64,000 nt of DNA from Salegentibacter lacus (GCF_020164555.1 NZ_JAIQZB010000021.1:1-64000); one strand, 5' to 3'; counted from the first letter of the stretch, positions 45,109 to 54,920 are shown. Program-made: numbers and translations. Notes: a model not told the origin generated them from the sequence alone.

Positions 45109-45891
45109 ATGACAAAGAAGAAACCATTAATATTGGTAACTAACGATGATGGTATTACCGCTCCCGGAATAAGAACTTTAATTGAAGTGATGAAAGAACT
45201 GGGTGATGTAGTGGTTGTGGCACCGGATAGCCCTCAAAGCGGAATGGGTCACGCCATCACCATTAGCGACACTTTATTTTGTGAGCAGGTTACTATTAAG
45301 GAGAATTATAAGCATAAAGAATACAGCTGCTCGGGCACCCCTGCAGATTGCGTTAAAATTGCCACACAGGAAATCCTGCACCGCAAACCCGATCTCTGCG
45401 TGAGCGGAATTAATCACGGCTCAAATTCTTCGATAAATGTAATTTATTCGGGAACTATGAGCGCTGCGGTAGAAGCCGGTGTAGAAGGAATTCCCGCAAT
45501 TGGTTTTTCTTTATTAGATTATTCTTTAAATGCCGATTTTGAACCGGCCCGAAAATATGTGAAAGCAATTACCCGGAATGTCATTAAAAACGGTCTTCCA
45601 AAAGGAGTGGTTTTAAATGTGAATATTCCTAAACTTCCTGCTTCAGAAATTAAAGGAATGAAGGTTTGCAGGCAGGCAAATGCCCAGTGGGAAGAAGAAT
45701 TTGATAAAAGAACAAATCCGCAGGGCAGGGAGTATTACTGGCTCACCGGTAAATTTGTAAATAAAGATGAAGGTGAAGATACTGATGAATGGGCGCTGGA
45801 AAAAGGTTATGTTTCGGTTGTACCTGTGCAATTTGATCTAACAGCACATCATTTTTTAGACGATTTAAATAATTGGAAGCTTAATGATTAA
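45109..45891 (+). CDS. surE: 5'/3'-nucleotidase SurE
   Basis: A 260-residue metal-dependent phosphatase on nucleoside monophosphates. It has ILVTNDDGITAPGI (Asp14, Asp15), the SPQSGMGHAIT loop, SGTPADCVKIA and SGINHGSNSS, all metal or phosphate ligands in the family. Length is typical. It overlaps the next small gene by 8 bases, and lpxB follows on the same strand. Confidence 0.96.
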   Translation: MTKKKPLILVTNDDGITAPGIRTLIEVMKELGDVVVVAPDSPQSGMGHAITISDTLFCEQVTIKENYKHKEYSCSGTPADCVKIATQEILHRKPDLCVSGINHGSNSSINVIYSGTMSAAVEAGVEGIPAIGFSLLDYSLNADFEPARKYVKAITRNVIKNGLPKGVVLNVNIPKLPASEIKGMKVCRQANAQWEEEFDKRTNPQGREYYWLTGKFVNKDEGEDTDEWALEKGYVSVVPVQFDLTAHHFLDDLNNWKLND

Positions 45892-46165
45892 GCAAAACAT
45901 TTTTATAGGATTTTTAACCGGAATTTCTGCTAATATTGGCGGTATTCTCCTTTACATTCTGCTTTTTTCTGAAATGGGAATAGACGAAACTTTAGACAAT
46001 GCTATTGCCGAAGGTTATATTGGTAAGCTCATTGCGCTAGGAGCAATTTTAAACTTCCTGCCATTTTTTGTATTTCTTCGGAAAAAACAAATCTATCACG
46101 CAAGAGGCGTACTTTTAGCAACAATAATTGCTGCCATTACCACATTTATCTCTAAAATTGTCTAA
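45884..46165 (+). CDS. Small membrane protein between surE and lpxB
   Basis: A 93-residue protein with three predicted helices (IFIGFLTGISANIGGILLYI, LIALGAILNFLPFFVFL, and a C-terminal one with ATIIAAITTFISKIV). It overlaps surE by 8 bases, so expression is coupled. No family is recognised with confidence, and the role is unknown. Confidence 0.65.
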   Translation: MIKQNIFIGFLTGISANIGGILLYILLFSEMGIDETLDNAIAEGYIGKLIALGAILNFLPFFVFLRKKQIYHARGVLLATIIAAITTFISKIV

Positions 46166-46171
46166 ATGAAG

Positions 46172-46248
46172 CCAGCAGGCTGCTGGACCCAAAAATTGGC
46201 AACGCACAGATATATGATTATAAGTCTGTGCCTAATTCCAAAATTGGG
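46172..46248. repeat. Hairpins between the small membrane gene and lpxB
   Basis: CCAGCAG/CTGCTGG (46172-46186) forms a tight stem. A second stem GCACAGA/TCTGTGC spans 46204-46231. A weak CCCAA/TTGGG pairing may enclose the second stem. No T-run follows, so these are not a clear terminator. They could modulate lpxB expression or be a dispersed palindrome. Confidence 0.4.
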
Positions 46249-46264
46249 ATAAAAAATTATAAAG

Positions 46265-47380
46265 ATGAAATATTATATTATAGCAGGAGAAGCTTCGGGA
46301 GATTTGCATGCATCTAACCTGATGCGCGCTTTAAAACAAACTGATTCACAGGCTGAATTCAGATTTTGGGGTGGTGATCTTATGCAGGAACAGGGAGGCG
46401 AGCTGGTAAAGCATTATCGGGAATTGGCTTTTATGGGTTTTGTGGAAGTTCTTTTTAACCTGAAAACCATTCTCAAAAATATTTCATTTTGCAAGGAAGA
46501 TATTAGCGCATATAATCCCGATGCGATCATTTTTATAGATTACCCCGGCTTTAATTTAAGGATTGCTAAGTGGGCTAAAGAGAAAGGTTACCAAACTCAT
46601 TATTATATTTCACCACAAATTTGGGCATGGAAAGAAAACAGGATTGATGCGATAAAAAGGGATATAGATCATATGTATGTGATCCTACCGTTTGAAAAAG
46701 AATTTTACGAAGAAAAACACAATTTCCCTGTTCACTTTGTAGGGCATCCCCTTATCGATGCGATCGGCCAAAAAGATCTACCCAATGTAGCTGCGGTAAA
46801 GCAGGAATATCAATTAGACGAAAGGCCGATAATTGCGGTTTTGCCTGGAAGCCGAAAACAGGAGATTTCAAAAATGCTGGAAGTAATGTTAAGCATCACT
46901 CCAGATTTTCCAGAATATCAATTTGTGATTGCGGGTGCTCCGAGCCAGGATGCTGAGTTTTATGCTCCTTTTATTAAGCAGAAGAATATCAAACTCGTGA
47001 TGAATAGAACATACGATGTGCTAAGCCTTTCTCACGCCGCAATGGTGACTTCAGGAACTGCTACCTTGGAAACAGCATTATTTAAAATTCCCGAAGTTGT
47101 TTGTTATAAAGGCAGCTTTGTTTCTTACCAAATCGCCCGCCGAATTGTGAACCTGGACTATATTTCGCTGGTAAACCTGATTATGAATCGCGAAGTAGTT
47201 AAAGAACTTATTCAGAACGATTTTAATACGAAAACCCTCAAAAAAGAGTTTAAGAAAATACTGGAGGAAGAAAATCGCACAAGGATCTTTAAAGATTATT
47301 TTGAACTAGAAAGAAAACTGGGCGGAAAAGGCGCCAGCGAAAAAACCGCCCAACTTATAGTAAGCGCGATTAAAAATTAA
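46265..47380 (+). CDS. lpxB: Lipid-A-disaccharide synthase
   Basis: A 371-residue GT19 glycosyltransferase that joins UDP-diacylglucosamine and lipid X to make the lipid A disaccharide at the inner membrane. It has the opening YYIIAGEASGDLHASNL, QIWAWKENRI, FVGHPLID, VLPGSRKQEI and TSGTATLETALF. Length is normal. It is followed after 3 bases by an NlpC/P60 gene. Confidence 0.96.
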   Translation: MKYYIIAGEASGDLHASNLMRALKQTDSQAEFRFWGGDLMQEQGGELVKHYRELAFMGFVEVLFNLKTILKNISFCKEDISAYNPDAIIFIDYPGFNLRIAKWAKEKGYQTHYYISPQIWAWKENRIDAIKRDIDHMYVILPFEKEFYEEKHNFPVHFVGHPLIDAIGQKDLPNVAAVKQEYQLDERPIIAVLPGSRKQEISKMLEVMLSITPDFPEYQFVIAGAPSQDAEFYAPFIKQKNIKLVMNRTYDVLSLSHAAMVTSGTATLETALFKIPEVVCYKGSFVSYQIARRIVNLDYISLVNLIMNREVVKELIQNDFNTKTLKKEFKKILEEENRTRIFKDYFELERKLGGKGASEKTAQLIVSAIKN

Positions 47381-47383
47381 TCT

Positions 47384-47923
47384 ATGCAGAAAGTTTTTAA
47401 ATTACTTTTTTTTGGCTTTTTTATCCTAAGTCTTATTTCCTGTGGAAGCTCCCGCTCAAAGGTTATTACCACTAAAAGTGAAGATAAAAGCTCTGAAAGA
47501 GTTTCTCACTCAAGAAATACTGAAATTGAACCCACGGATAAAAAAGTCTATAACATTATTTCTAAAGCCAAAAGTTTTGAAGGCACGCGCTATAAATATG
47601 GTGGTACTACTAAACAAGGCATGGATTGCTCAGGACTTATCTACACTTCATTTTTAGAAGAAGATATTGCTATTCCAAGAACTTCCCGCGAAATGTCTTT
47701 AGAGGGGAAACGCCTGTACTTAAAACAGGTAACTCCGGGTGATCTCCTATTTTTTGAAACCAATAAAAACCGAAAAGTAATTAATCATGTTGGTTTGGTG
47801 GTAGAAAGAGAGCGAGACAATATTTATTTTATCCACTCCTCCACCTCCCGTGGTGTTATTATTTCTTCCCTTTCAGAATCTTATTGGAATGGCGCTTTTG
47901 TAATGGCACGTCGAATTTTATAA
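47384..47923 (+). CDS. NlpC/P60 family cell-wall peptidase lipoprotein
   Basis: A 179-residue lipoprotein (lipobox LSLISC, lipid Cys20) with an NlpC/P60 domain. The catalytic Cys82 lies in GMDCSGLIYTSF, His135 in VINHVGLVV and the third polar residue is His151. It likely cuts peptidoglycan stem peptides on the periplasmic side. It follows lpxB by 3 bases and precedes comEC. Confidence 0.92.
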   Translation: MQKVFKLLFFGFFILSLISCGSSRSKVITTKSEDKSSERVSHSRNTEIEPTDKKVYNIISKAKSFEGTRYKYGGTTKQGMDCSGLIYTSFLEEDIAIPRTSREMSLEGKRLYLKQVTPGDLLFFETNKNRKVINHVGLVVERERDNIYFIHSSTSRGVIISSLSESYWNGAFVMARRIL

Positions 47924-47976
47924 TTTTTAGTATCTTCAAAAGATAATTGCCGCCCTACGAAATAAAATTAATAGGG

Positions 47977-50022
47977 ATGCAATTTCTGAATTTCACCATA
48001 ATCAAAATTACAATATTCCTAATCCTGGGAATAATCACCGGTTTTTCAGTGGAAACACCCGGCATATCACTTTTTATATTTTTAGGCTTTCTTCTTTTGA
48101 TTTTCTGCTTGGCATTTTTAAGGGCGCGTAAACAATTATTTGATGATATTTTCTTCGGAATATGCACGTGGAGTTTAATTTTCACCCTGGGAGTTGCGGT
48201 AGCTTATCTACATCAGCCAAAGAACCAGCCGAAACATTATATAAATCTTGAAAATACTGAACCTGAAATAATACAAATTCGTATTACCGAAAGCCTGAAA
48301 CCAAACCTTTATAATGAGCCTTATCTCGCTGAAATTGAAAGGATTTTTTCAGAAGAAAGCATTATTTCAGCAAAGGGGAAAATCTTATTAAGTATTTCAA
48401 AAGATTCGCTTCACAAAGAGTTAGCACCGGGAATGAAAATAATTGTTCCATATAAACTAACAAATATTACTGAACTGCTAAATCCATATCGCTTTAATTA
48501 CCGAAACTATATGCAAAAGCAGCGGGTAGAAAAACAATTGCAAGTTAGTAATTCTGAAATCCATATTTTACCAGACAAAACAGAATCCCCTGTTAGTCTT
48601 GCTTCAAATTTTAGGGAAAGGATTATTAGAAAACTTTCGGAAACTAAGATTAAGAAAAATGAATTGGCGATAATGCAGGCGCTATTACTAGGGCAAAGAC
48701 AGGAAATTTCAAGGGAAATTTACGAAGAATATGCAGCGGCTGGAGCTATTCATATTTTGGCGGTTTCCGGGCTTCACGTGGGGATTATCTTACTCATTTT
48801 AAACTGGCTTTTTAAACCGCTTAATTACTTCAAAAACGGACTTATAGTAAAAACTCTGCTTTTAATTTCACTAATGTGGGGGTTCGCTGTCCTAGCCGGG
48901 CTTTCTCCCTCAGTAGTTCGGGCGGTTACTATGTTTTCTTTTATCGCTATCGGGATGCAAATGCGAAGAAAAACCAGTGTGTTAAACAGTTTATTTATTT
49001 CACTCTTTATTTTACTGCTCATTAACCCATATTTTATTTTTCAGGTAGGTTTTCAACTGAGTTATCTCGCGGTTTTTGCTATTGTCACCATTCAGCCTAA
49101 ACTTTTCAAGCTTTGGCAACCCCGGTTTAAAATCACAAAATATTTCTGGGGATTAATGAGTGTAAGTATTGCAGCTCAAATTGGCGTTTTACCTTTAAGC
49201 TTATTCTATTTTCATCAATTCCCGGGCTTGTTCTTTCTTTCAAACCTGGTGGTTTTACCGGTGTTGGGAATTATCTTAGGACTGGGGATTTTGATTATTT
49301 TACTCGCTTTACTGAATTTTCTCCCCGATCTTTTAGCCCAAACCTACGGAAAGCTTATTAGCTTAATGAATCAATTTATCAGCTGGGTTGCGGGAAAAGA
49401 AGAGTTTGTTTTTAGGGATATTCATTTTAATATTTGGCAAAATTTAAGTGCCTACTTGCTTTTTTTCTTTTTCATTCTTTTAATCTATCAAAAAAGCTTC
49501 AGGAACCTGGTTTTCTTTCTCTGTGGAATTCTTTTATTTCAGGGAAGTATGTTTTATAGTAAAGTGCATAATTCTTTTCAAGAAAGTATTGTCTTTCATA
49601 AACCCAGGAAGACGATAATTGGTATTCAGAAAGATAAAAAGCTAATACTCCATCATAATTTAGAAGATGAGATTCAGCAAGAAATTCGGCTAAAAGATTA
49701 TAAAACAGGAAGGGATATTCATCAAATTGAAGAGGAAGACATTCCCGATGTTTTAGCCCTTTCGGAAGCCAGTGTTTTAATTATAGACAGCAGCTCAGTT
49801 TACCAGCTTAAAGATTTTCGACCTGACCTGGTACTACTTCGGGATTCACCTAAAGTTAACTTAGAGAGGCTTATTAAGCATTTAAACCCTGAAATAATTA
49901 TTGCCGATGGCAGCAATTATCATAGTTATGTAGCCCGCTGGGCAGAAACAGCCAGAAAACAAAAAGCCCGCTTTCACCATACTGGTAAAAACGGGGCTTT
50001 TCGCATCTCTACTGAACCTTAG
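47977..50022 (+). CDS. ComEC/Rec2 family DNA-uptake membrane protein
   Basis: A 681-residue membrane protein with an N-terminal OB-like DUF4131 region (about 25-170) and a Competence domain (AAAGAIHILAVSGLHVGIILLIL, PSVVRAVTMF, GFQLSYLAVFAIV). The C-terminal 120 residues are soluble and resemble the metallo-beta-lactamase part of ComEC but lack the HxHxDH metal site. The ATG at 47977 (with AGGG just upstream) is preferred over a TTG at 47947. It transports single-stranded DNA inward in competent bacteria; activity here is not shown. Confidence 0.9.
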   Translation: MQFLNFTIIKITIFLILGIITGFSVETPGISLFIFLGFLLLIFCLAFLRARKQLFDDIFFGICTWSLIFTLGVAVAYLHQPKNQPKHYINLENTEPEIIQIRITESLKPNLYNEPYLAEIERIFSEESIISAKGKILLSISKDSLHKELAPGMKIIVPYKLTNITELLNPYRFNYRNYMQKQRVEKQLQVSNSEIHILPDKTESPVSLASNFRERIIRKLSETKIKKNELAIMQALLLGQRQEISREIYEEYAAAGAIHILAVSGLHVGIILLILNWLFKPLNYFKNGLIVKTLLLISLMWGFAVLAGLSPSVVRAVTMFSFIAIGMQMRRKTSVLNSLFISLFILLLINPYFIFQVGFQLSYLAVFAIVTIQPKLFKLWQPRFKITKYFWGLMSVSIAAQIGVLPLSLFYFHQFPGLFFLSNLVVLPVLGIILGLGILIILLALLNFLPDLLAQTYGKLISLMNQFISWVAGKEEFVFRDIHFNIWQNLSAYLLFFFFILLIYQKSFRNLVFFLCGILLFQGSMFYSKVHNSFQESIVFHKPRKTIIGIQKDKKLILHHNLEDEIQQEIRLKDYKTGRDIHQIEEEDIPDVLALSEASVLIIDSSSVYQLKDFRPDLVLLRDSPKVNLERLIKHLNPEIIIADGSNYHSYVARWAETARKQKARFHHTGKNGAFRISTEP

Positions 50023-50049
50023 GGTCCACTATCAACTAACACTTAAATC

Positions 50050-50113
50050 TTACTCGATAATCGAGACTAAATACACTTCCGATTATCTCGAAACTGAAGT
50101 TTTTTTCAACCTA
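50050..50113. repeat. Small palindrome motif between comEC and the thioredoxin gene
   Basis: ACTCGATAATCGAG (50051-50064) is followed by CGATTATCTCG. Similar motifs occur near 14771 and 50695. They may mark a small dispersed family; function is unknown. Confidence 0.3.
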
Positions 50114-50139
50114 ACTTCGTTAAATTTTGCTAAGTTATT

Positions 50140-50676
50140 TTATTTAAAAGAACCTTTAAAATTCTCCTGGTATTCGGCAAAAGCTTCTTTTGAGGTCATT
50201 TTTTTATATTCATCTTTAGCAAAAAGCTTCAGATATAGTTCCAGCTGCTGAGGCGTTCTGTATCCCGGAATAGGAGCGATTAAATTCGCTTCCTCATCAA
50301 AGAAAACAAGACTGGGATAACCCGAGATTTTTAAAGCTCTTGCAAGTTGATGCGAAGAATTTCTACCTTTCTTTTCAGGATCGTATTGTGGGTTTTCAAA
50401 TACCTGACCTTTAAAGTCAATTTTCTTGGGACCTTCAGCATTAAACTTCACCGGATAGTAATTCTTATTTACAAATTCAATCACATCATTATTGGTAAAA
50501 GTATTTTTATCGAGCATTTTGCAGGGACCACACCAAACGGTATAAGCATCCATAAAAATCTTTTTTGGCTCTTCTTTTTGAGCTTCCAAAGCCTCGTTCA
50601 TACTCATCCAATTAATTTCCTGAGCCTGGGTGTTTATTCCTATAAACAGAAAAACTACGGTAATTATCCTAATCAT
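50140..50676 (-). CDS. Secreted thioredoxin-family protein
   Basis: A 178-residue periplasmic protein with signal peptide (ending INTQAQ), a thioredoxin fold with WCGPC (Cys49, Cys52) and the cis-Pro segment SGYPSLVFF. It has the helix KMLDKNTFTNNDVIEFVNKN. Unlike cytosolic thioredoxin it has a C-terminal helical tail (KDEYKKMTSKEAF). It probably acts in disulfide handling or as part of a redox pathway. It stands alone on the minus strand. Confidence 0.88.
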   Translation of the reverse strand: MIRIITVVFLFIGINTQAQEINWMSMNEALEAQKEEPKKIFMDAYTVWCGPCKMLDKNTFTNNDVIEFVNKNYYPVKFNAEGPKKIDFKGQVFENPQYDPEKKGRNSSHQLARALKISGYPSLVFFDEEANLIAPIPGYRTPQQLELYLKLFAKDEYKKMTSKEAFAEYQENFKGSFK

Positions 50677-50777
50677 ATATTATTCTTAAAATTTACTCGC
50701 TAATCGAGGTTTAAATGCTCCGGGACTAGTCTCAAACCTATAATTCCTTGTGATCTTGCGCCGAGGTAATTTACATT

Positions 50778-50819
50778 AAACAAAAAACGTTCCTAAAATT
50801 AAGAACGTTTTTTGTTTAA
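50778..50819 (-). terminator. Terminator of the dpp4-POT operon
   Basis: The stem AAACAAAAAACGTTC and its complement (50778-50818) has a short AT loop, with T-rich runs on either side, so it could work on both strands. It lies just 3' of the POT gene. Confidence 0.75.
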
Positions 50820-50832
50820 TGTCATTTTTAAG

Positions 50833-52743
50833 TTATTTACTATCTCTTTCAGTATCGGCAATTTCATATTGCTCCTGTTCCAGCATTTCCCTTTCATTAT
50901 CTTCAGCACCGTGAGTAAGGCGCTTTAAAGGTTTTAGCATGAATATCACTATTAAACCAAAGACCGTAGTAAATATGGTAATACCAATAAAGGTTCTAAA
51001 CTCTAATTTAGTTTGAACTTCTTCGATAACAAAATCGCCATAATATCCAACTTTATCTTCTTCCTGTCTAAAATTAAGCATCACGTGATAAGGATCCTGA
51101 GCGGTTGCCCCTTCCTCTTTCAGGTTTGCTATAATTTCTGATTTCCGCTCTTCACTTTCAAAGTTCATGAGTCCCATTACTGGCTCACCAGATTCCATAT
51201 TCGTTACTGCAATCTCATTATTTTCCAGATAAACAAAACCATTAAAGGTGAAATCATTTTTATTCTGAATTATGGAGTCATTTAATTGCAGTCTATTAGC
51301 CACATCATCGGATTCTGTACTTAATTGAACAGTAGCTGGTTCCCCCTGAGAGAATTCACCAATAAGTCCCGCCATTTTATTTCCAAGTCCTGTAGCAGCA
51401 AAATAAACACCCATCATAAGGGATGCATATTTAACCGGCGCCAGTTTGGTAATAAATGAAAGCGCAACCGGGGAAGAACAAAGTTCTCCAATAGTATGTA
51501 GTAAGTAAGCCAATACCAACCAGTACATAGCCGATTTACTTTCAAATGCTGAATATTCTTGTGAAGCTATAGCCATAAATACAAAACCGAGTCCCATAAT
51601 AATTACCCCGGTAGCCATTTTAAAAATTGAAGAAGCTTCTTTATTCTTCAACTTTCTTTTTGCCCAGAAATTCGCTACAATTACTCCAAAAATAATAATG
51701 AACATAGCATTTAAGGACTGAAACCAGGTTGCAGGCACTTCGTTACCAATAAGTGGCAAGGTTACCGAAAGTGTTCTGTCAGTTTTATCGGCTGCATAAA
51801 TATTCATTAATCCTCCGGCCTGTTCGAAAGCTCCCCAGAAAACAACTACCAGCAGGAATGATAAGATCATAACTACATACCGGTCTTTCATTACTTGTGT
51901 AGTAAGATCCTTATACACCATAAGCATCAAAGCGATTACCAGGGTTAAAAAGATGAACAATAGACCAAACGGAATAGATTCTACAATTAGAAAATATATA
52001 GAACCTACCATCAAAATTGAAGTAATAGTAAGTTGTATAGGAGATTTTAATAGTTCACTAAACATTTTACTAAGAGAAGCTCCTTCGCTTCGCTCAACCT
52101 TAGATAAAAGGTTACCAACATTTACTAAGTATTTTTGGCCCCATAGGTAAACGATAAGTCCAAAAGCCATTGCAATACCTGCAAGTCCAAAACCATAGTG
52201 CCAGCCAATATTTTCACCAACATAACCAACAATTAAACTGGAAAGAAAAGCACCAAGATTAATTCCTATATAAAAGATAGTAAAACCTTTATCTCTTCTT
52301 ATATCGCCGGGTTTATACAAACCTCCAACCATAGTAGAGATATTTGGTTTAAGCATTCCCACCCCAATAATAATTAATGCAAGTCCCGAATAAAAAGCCC
52401 ACATTTCTTCCACGGCTAAAATACCATGGCCGGCTACAAGGATAATTCCACCCCATAACACCGTTTTCTTTTGGCCTAATAATTTATCGGCTATAATCCC
52501 TCCCGGAATAGAAGCCACATAAACTAACATAGTATACCAACCGTAAAGGGCGATGGCTTCACCACCTGTCCAACCAAGACCTGCGTTTCCACCGGTTGTT
52601 GCACTTACTAAATATAAAACCAGGATAGCACGCATTCCATAATAGGAAAAGCGTTCCCACATCTCAGTGAAAAATAAAATATATAAGCCTACCGGATGCC
52701 CAAATAATTCCTTTTGTGGAGCTCTGTTTGTTGCTGTTGCCAT
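50833..52743 (-). CDS. POT/PTR family oligopeptide:H+ symporter
   Basis: A 636-residue transporter of the POT family. It has the proton-coupling motif EMWERFSYYGMRAILVLYL (Glu27, Glu30, Arg31), the FTIFYIGINLGAFLSS helix and further helices of the 12-14 TM fold. About 120 residues between the last two helices (QGEPATVQLSTESDD onward) form an extra periplasmic or cytosolic loop, so it is longer than the usual 500. It is 5 bases after the dpp4 stop, so it is co-transcribed, and it would take up the di- and tripeptides made by DPP IV. Confidence 0.92.
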   Translation of the reverse strand: MATATNRAPQKELFGHPVGLYILFFTEMWERFSYYGMRAILVLYLVSATTGGNAGLGWTGGEAIALYGWYTMLVYVASIPGGIIADKLLGQKKTVLWGGIILVAGHGILAVEEMWAFYSGLALIIIGVGMLKPNISTMVGGLYKPGDIRRDKGFTIFYIGINLGAFLSSLIVGYVGENIGWHYGFGLAGIAMAFGLIVYLWGQKYLVNVGNLLSKVERSEGASLSKMFSELLKSPIQLTITSILMVGSIYFLIVESIPFGLLFIFLTLVIALMLMVYKDLTTQVMKDRYVVMILSFLLVVVFWGAFEQAGGLMNIYAADKTDRTLSVTLPLIGNEVPATWFQSLNAMFIIIFGVIVANFWAKRKLKNKEASSIFKMATGVIIMGLGFVFMAIASQEYSAFESKSAMYWLVLAYLLHTIGELCSSPVALSFITKLAPVKYASLMMGVYFAATGLGNKMAGLIGEFSQGEPATVQLSTESDDVANRLQLNDSIIQNKNDFTFNGFVYLENNEIAVTNMESGEPVMGLMNFESEERKSEIIANLKEEGATAQDPYHVMLNFRQEEDKVGYYGDFVIEEVQTKLEFRTFIGITIFTTVFGLIVIFMLKPLKRLTHGAEDNEREMLEQEQYEIADTERDSK

Positions 52744-52748
52744 TTAGA

Positions 52749-54920
52749 TTATAGTTTTTCTTTGATAAAATCAGTCATCATTGTGTATAGGTGTAATCTA
52801 GTGTTTCCACCGTAGATTCCGTGGTTTCTATCAGGATAGATCGCCCAGTCAAACTGTTTGTTAGCCTGTACTAAAGCTTCAACCATTCTCATGGTATTCT
52901 GAAGATGTACGTTATCATCTCCTCCACCGTGAATTAAAAGATAATCTCCTTTTAACTTTTCTACGTGATTAATTGGTGAATTTTCATCATAGCCTGAAGG
53001 ATTTTCCTGTGGAGTAGTCATATATCTTTCGGTATAGATAGTATCGTAAAATCTCCAGCTAATTACCGGCGCTACAGCTATAGCCATAGAGAAAGTTTCG
53101 TTTCCTTTTAAGATGGCGTTAGAAGACATAAAGCCACCATAGCTCCATCCCCAAATTCCAATTCGGTTTTCATCTATATAATCTCTTGCTCCAAGTTTTT
53201 GTGCAGCAGCAATTTGATCTTCCACTTCGTATTTACCAAGTTCATTTTGAGTCACTTTCTTAAAATCTGCTCCCTTAAAACCTGTACCACGACCATCTAC
53301 GGTTGCTATAATATAACCTTCATTAGCAAGTAACTGGTACCAGTAATCGTTTGTACCGAAGTAAGAGTTAGAAACCGACTGCGAACCTGGTCCCGAATAT
53401 TGAAACATTAATAATGGATATTCTTTATTCTCGTCAAAATCGTTTGGCTTGATCATCCACATATTAAGCTCATTACCATCCACTTCAATAGTGCTTAGTT
53501 CTTTTGGAGTAAAGTTATAAGCCGCTTCTTTTTCCAGTAAAGCCGAATTATCTTTAATCTTTCTTACAAGCTTTCCATTTTTAGCATTGTGAAGTGTGAA
53601 TTCATAAGGAGTTTCGGTGCTTGTGTAAGAATTGATAAAATAGGTATAGTCTGCGCTAAAATCTGCGCTGTTCATTCCTTCTTTTTCTGTTAAACGGGTT
53701 TTGTTTTTACCATTAATTTTTATGGAATATACATCGCGGTTAACGCTTCCGTTTTCTGTACTTTGATAAAAGATTTTCTTAGAATCCTCATCGTAACCAT
53801 AATAGTTGGTCACTTCCCAGTTTCCTTCGGTAACCTGGTTTTCTAATTCGCCATCTTCATCATACAGGTAAATATGGTTCCAGCCATCTTTTTCGCTGGT
53901 CCAGATAAAGCTGTTATCCTCAAGAAAAGTCAGGTTGTTGGTGATATCAATATAAGCTTCATCGGTTTCGTTCATTACCACTTCAGCCTCATTATCTTCA
54001 ACATCAACAAAAATTAAGTCTAAATCGTTTTGGTGTCTGTTTAAAACCTGAACGCTTAAAATTTCAGCATCCTGTGTCCACTTAATTCTTGGAATATAAA
54101 AATCTTCATAATCTCCTAATGCTACTTTTTCACTTTCTTCAGTAGCTAATTCATAAGTGTACAGGGAAACTTCAGAATTAGTTTCGCCCGCTTTCGGGTA
54201 TTTAAAAACGTGCTGGGTTGGATATAAATCCTGACCAAACATATCCATTGAAAATTCCGGAACTTCGGTTTCATCAAATTTCAGATAAGCTAAATGAGTT
54301 CCGGTTTTATTCCAGTCGAAAGCTCTTACAAAAGCAAATTCTTCCTCATAAACCCAATCGGTAACCCCATTGATTATCGCATTTTTTTTACCGTCTGTTG
54401 TTACTTGCGTTTCTTCGCCTGAAGCAATATCGTAGGTATAGATATTATTTTCGAAAACATAAGCCACTTTAGAAGCATCGGGAGAAAAAGTAGGCTCCTG
54501 CACTTTATTGTCACTTAACCTGGTAAGGTTTTTATCTTCGACATCGTAGATATAGTAAATTCCGCGGGACGAGCGTCTGTAAATTTGTTCCAGTTCTGTA
54601 GAAAGTAAAATCTTATCCTCATTTTCACTAAGTTCAAATCCCTGAAATCCGGAAATTTCACTAAGATTTTCACTGTTTAATAGGCTTCTAACTTTTTCCC
54701 CGCTCTTGTAAGAATAAACATCTATACTAGTAGTATTGGCATCGCGGTCGCGATTTAAAACCAGGTATTCCTTACCATTATCTAGAGATTGTAGGGATTG
54801 TAAACGTTCCTGTCTAAAGGTGCCGTCGTAAATTTCTTCGAGGCTAATTTCTTTATCCTGCGCGTAAATTGTTGAGGTTGCTGCTATTAACAACCCAACC
54901 AGTATTTTGGAGAACTTCAT
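52749..54920 (-). CDS. Dipeptidyl-peptidase IV, S9 family
   Basis: A 723-residue secreted serine peptidase that releases X-Pro or X-Ala dipeptides. It has a signal peptide (ending TSTIYAQ), an eight-bladed propeller (about 30-470) with the Glu-pair region DWVYEEEFAF, and an alpha/beta hydrolase core. The nucleophile is Ser593 in GWSYGG, with Asp in GGGDDNVH and His in DRNHGIYGG. The start at 54920 gives the signal peptide, while an upstream ATG at 54950 would not. It pairs with the POT gene in peptide use. Confidence 0.95.
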   Translation of the reverse strand: MKFSKILVGLLIAATSTIYAQDKEISLEEIYDGTFRQERLQSLQSLDNGKEYLVLNRDRDANTTSIDVYSYKSGEKVRSLLNSENLSEISGFQGFELSENEDKILLSTELEQIYRRSSRGIYYIYDVEDKNLTRLSDNKVQEPTFSPDASKVAYVFENNIYTYDIASGEETQVTTDGKKNAIINGVTDWVYEEEFAFVRAFDWNKTGTHLAYLKFDETEVPEFSMDMFGQDLYPTQHVFKYPKAGETNSEVSLYTYELATEESEKVALGDYEDFYIPRIKWTQDAEILSVQVLNRHQNDLDLIFVDVEDNEAEVVMNETDEAYIDITNNLTFLEDNSFIWTSEKDGWNHIYLYDEDGELENQVTEGNWEVTNYYGYDEDSKKIFYQSTENGSVNRDVYSIKINGKNKTRLTEKEGMNSADFSADYTYFINSYTSTETPYEFTLHNAKNGKLVRKIKDNSALLEKEAAYNFTPKELSTIEVDGNELNMWMIKPNDFDENKEYPLLMFQYSGPGSQSVSNSYFGTNDYWYQLLANEGYIIATVDGRGTGFKGADFKKVTQNELGKYEVEDQIAAAQKLGARDYIDENRIGIWGWSYGGFMSSNAILKGNETFSMAIAVAPVISWRFYDTIYTERYMTTPQENPSGYDENSPINHVEKLKGDYLLIHGGGDDNVHLQNTMRMVEALVQANKQFDWAIYPDRNHGIYGGNTRLHLYTMMTDFIKEKL

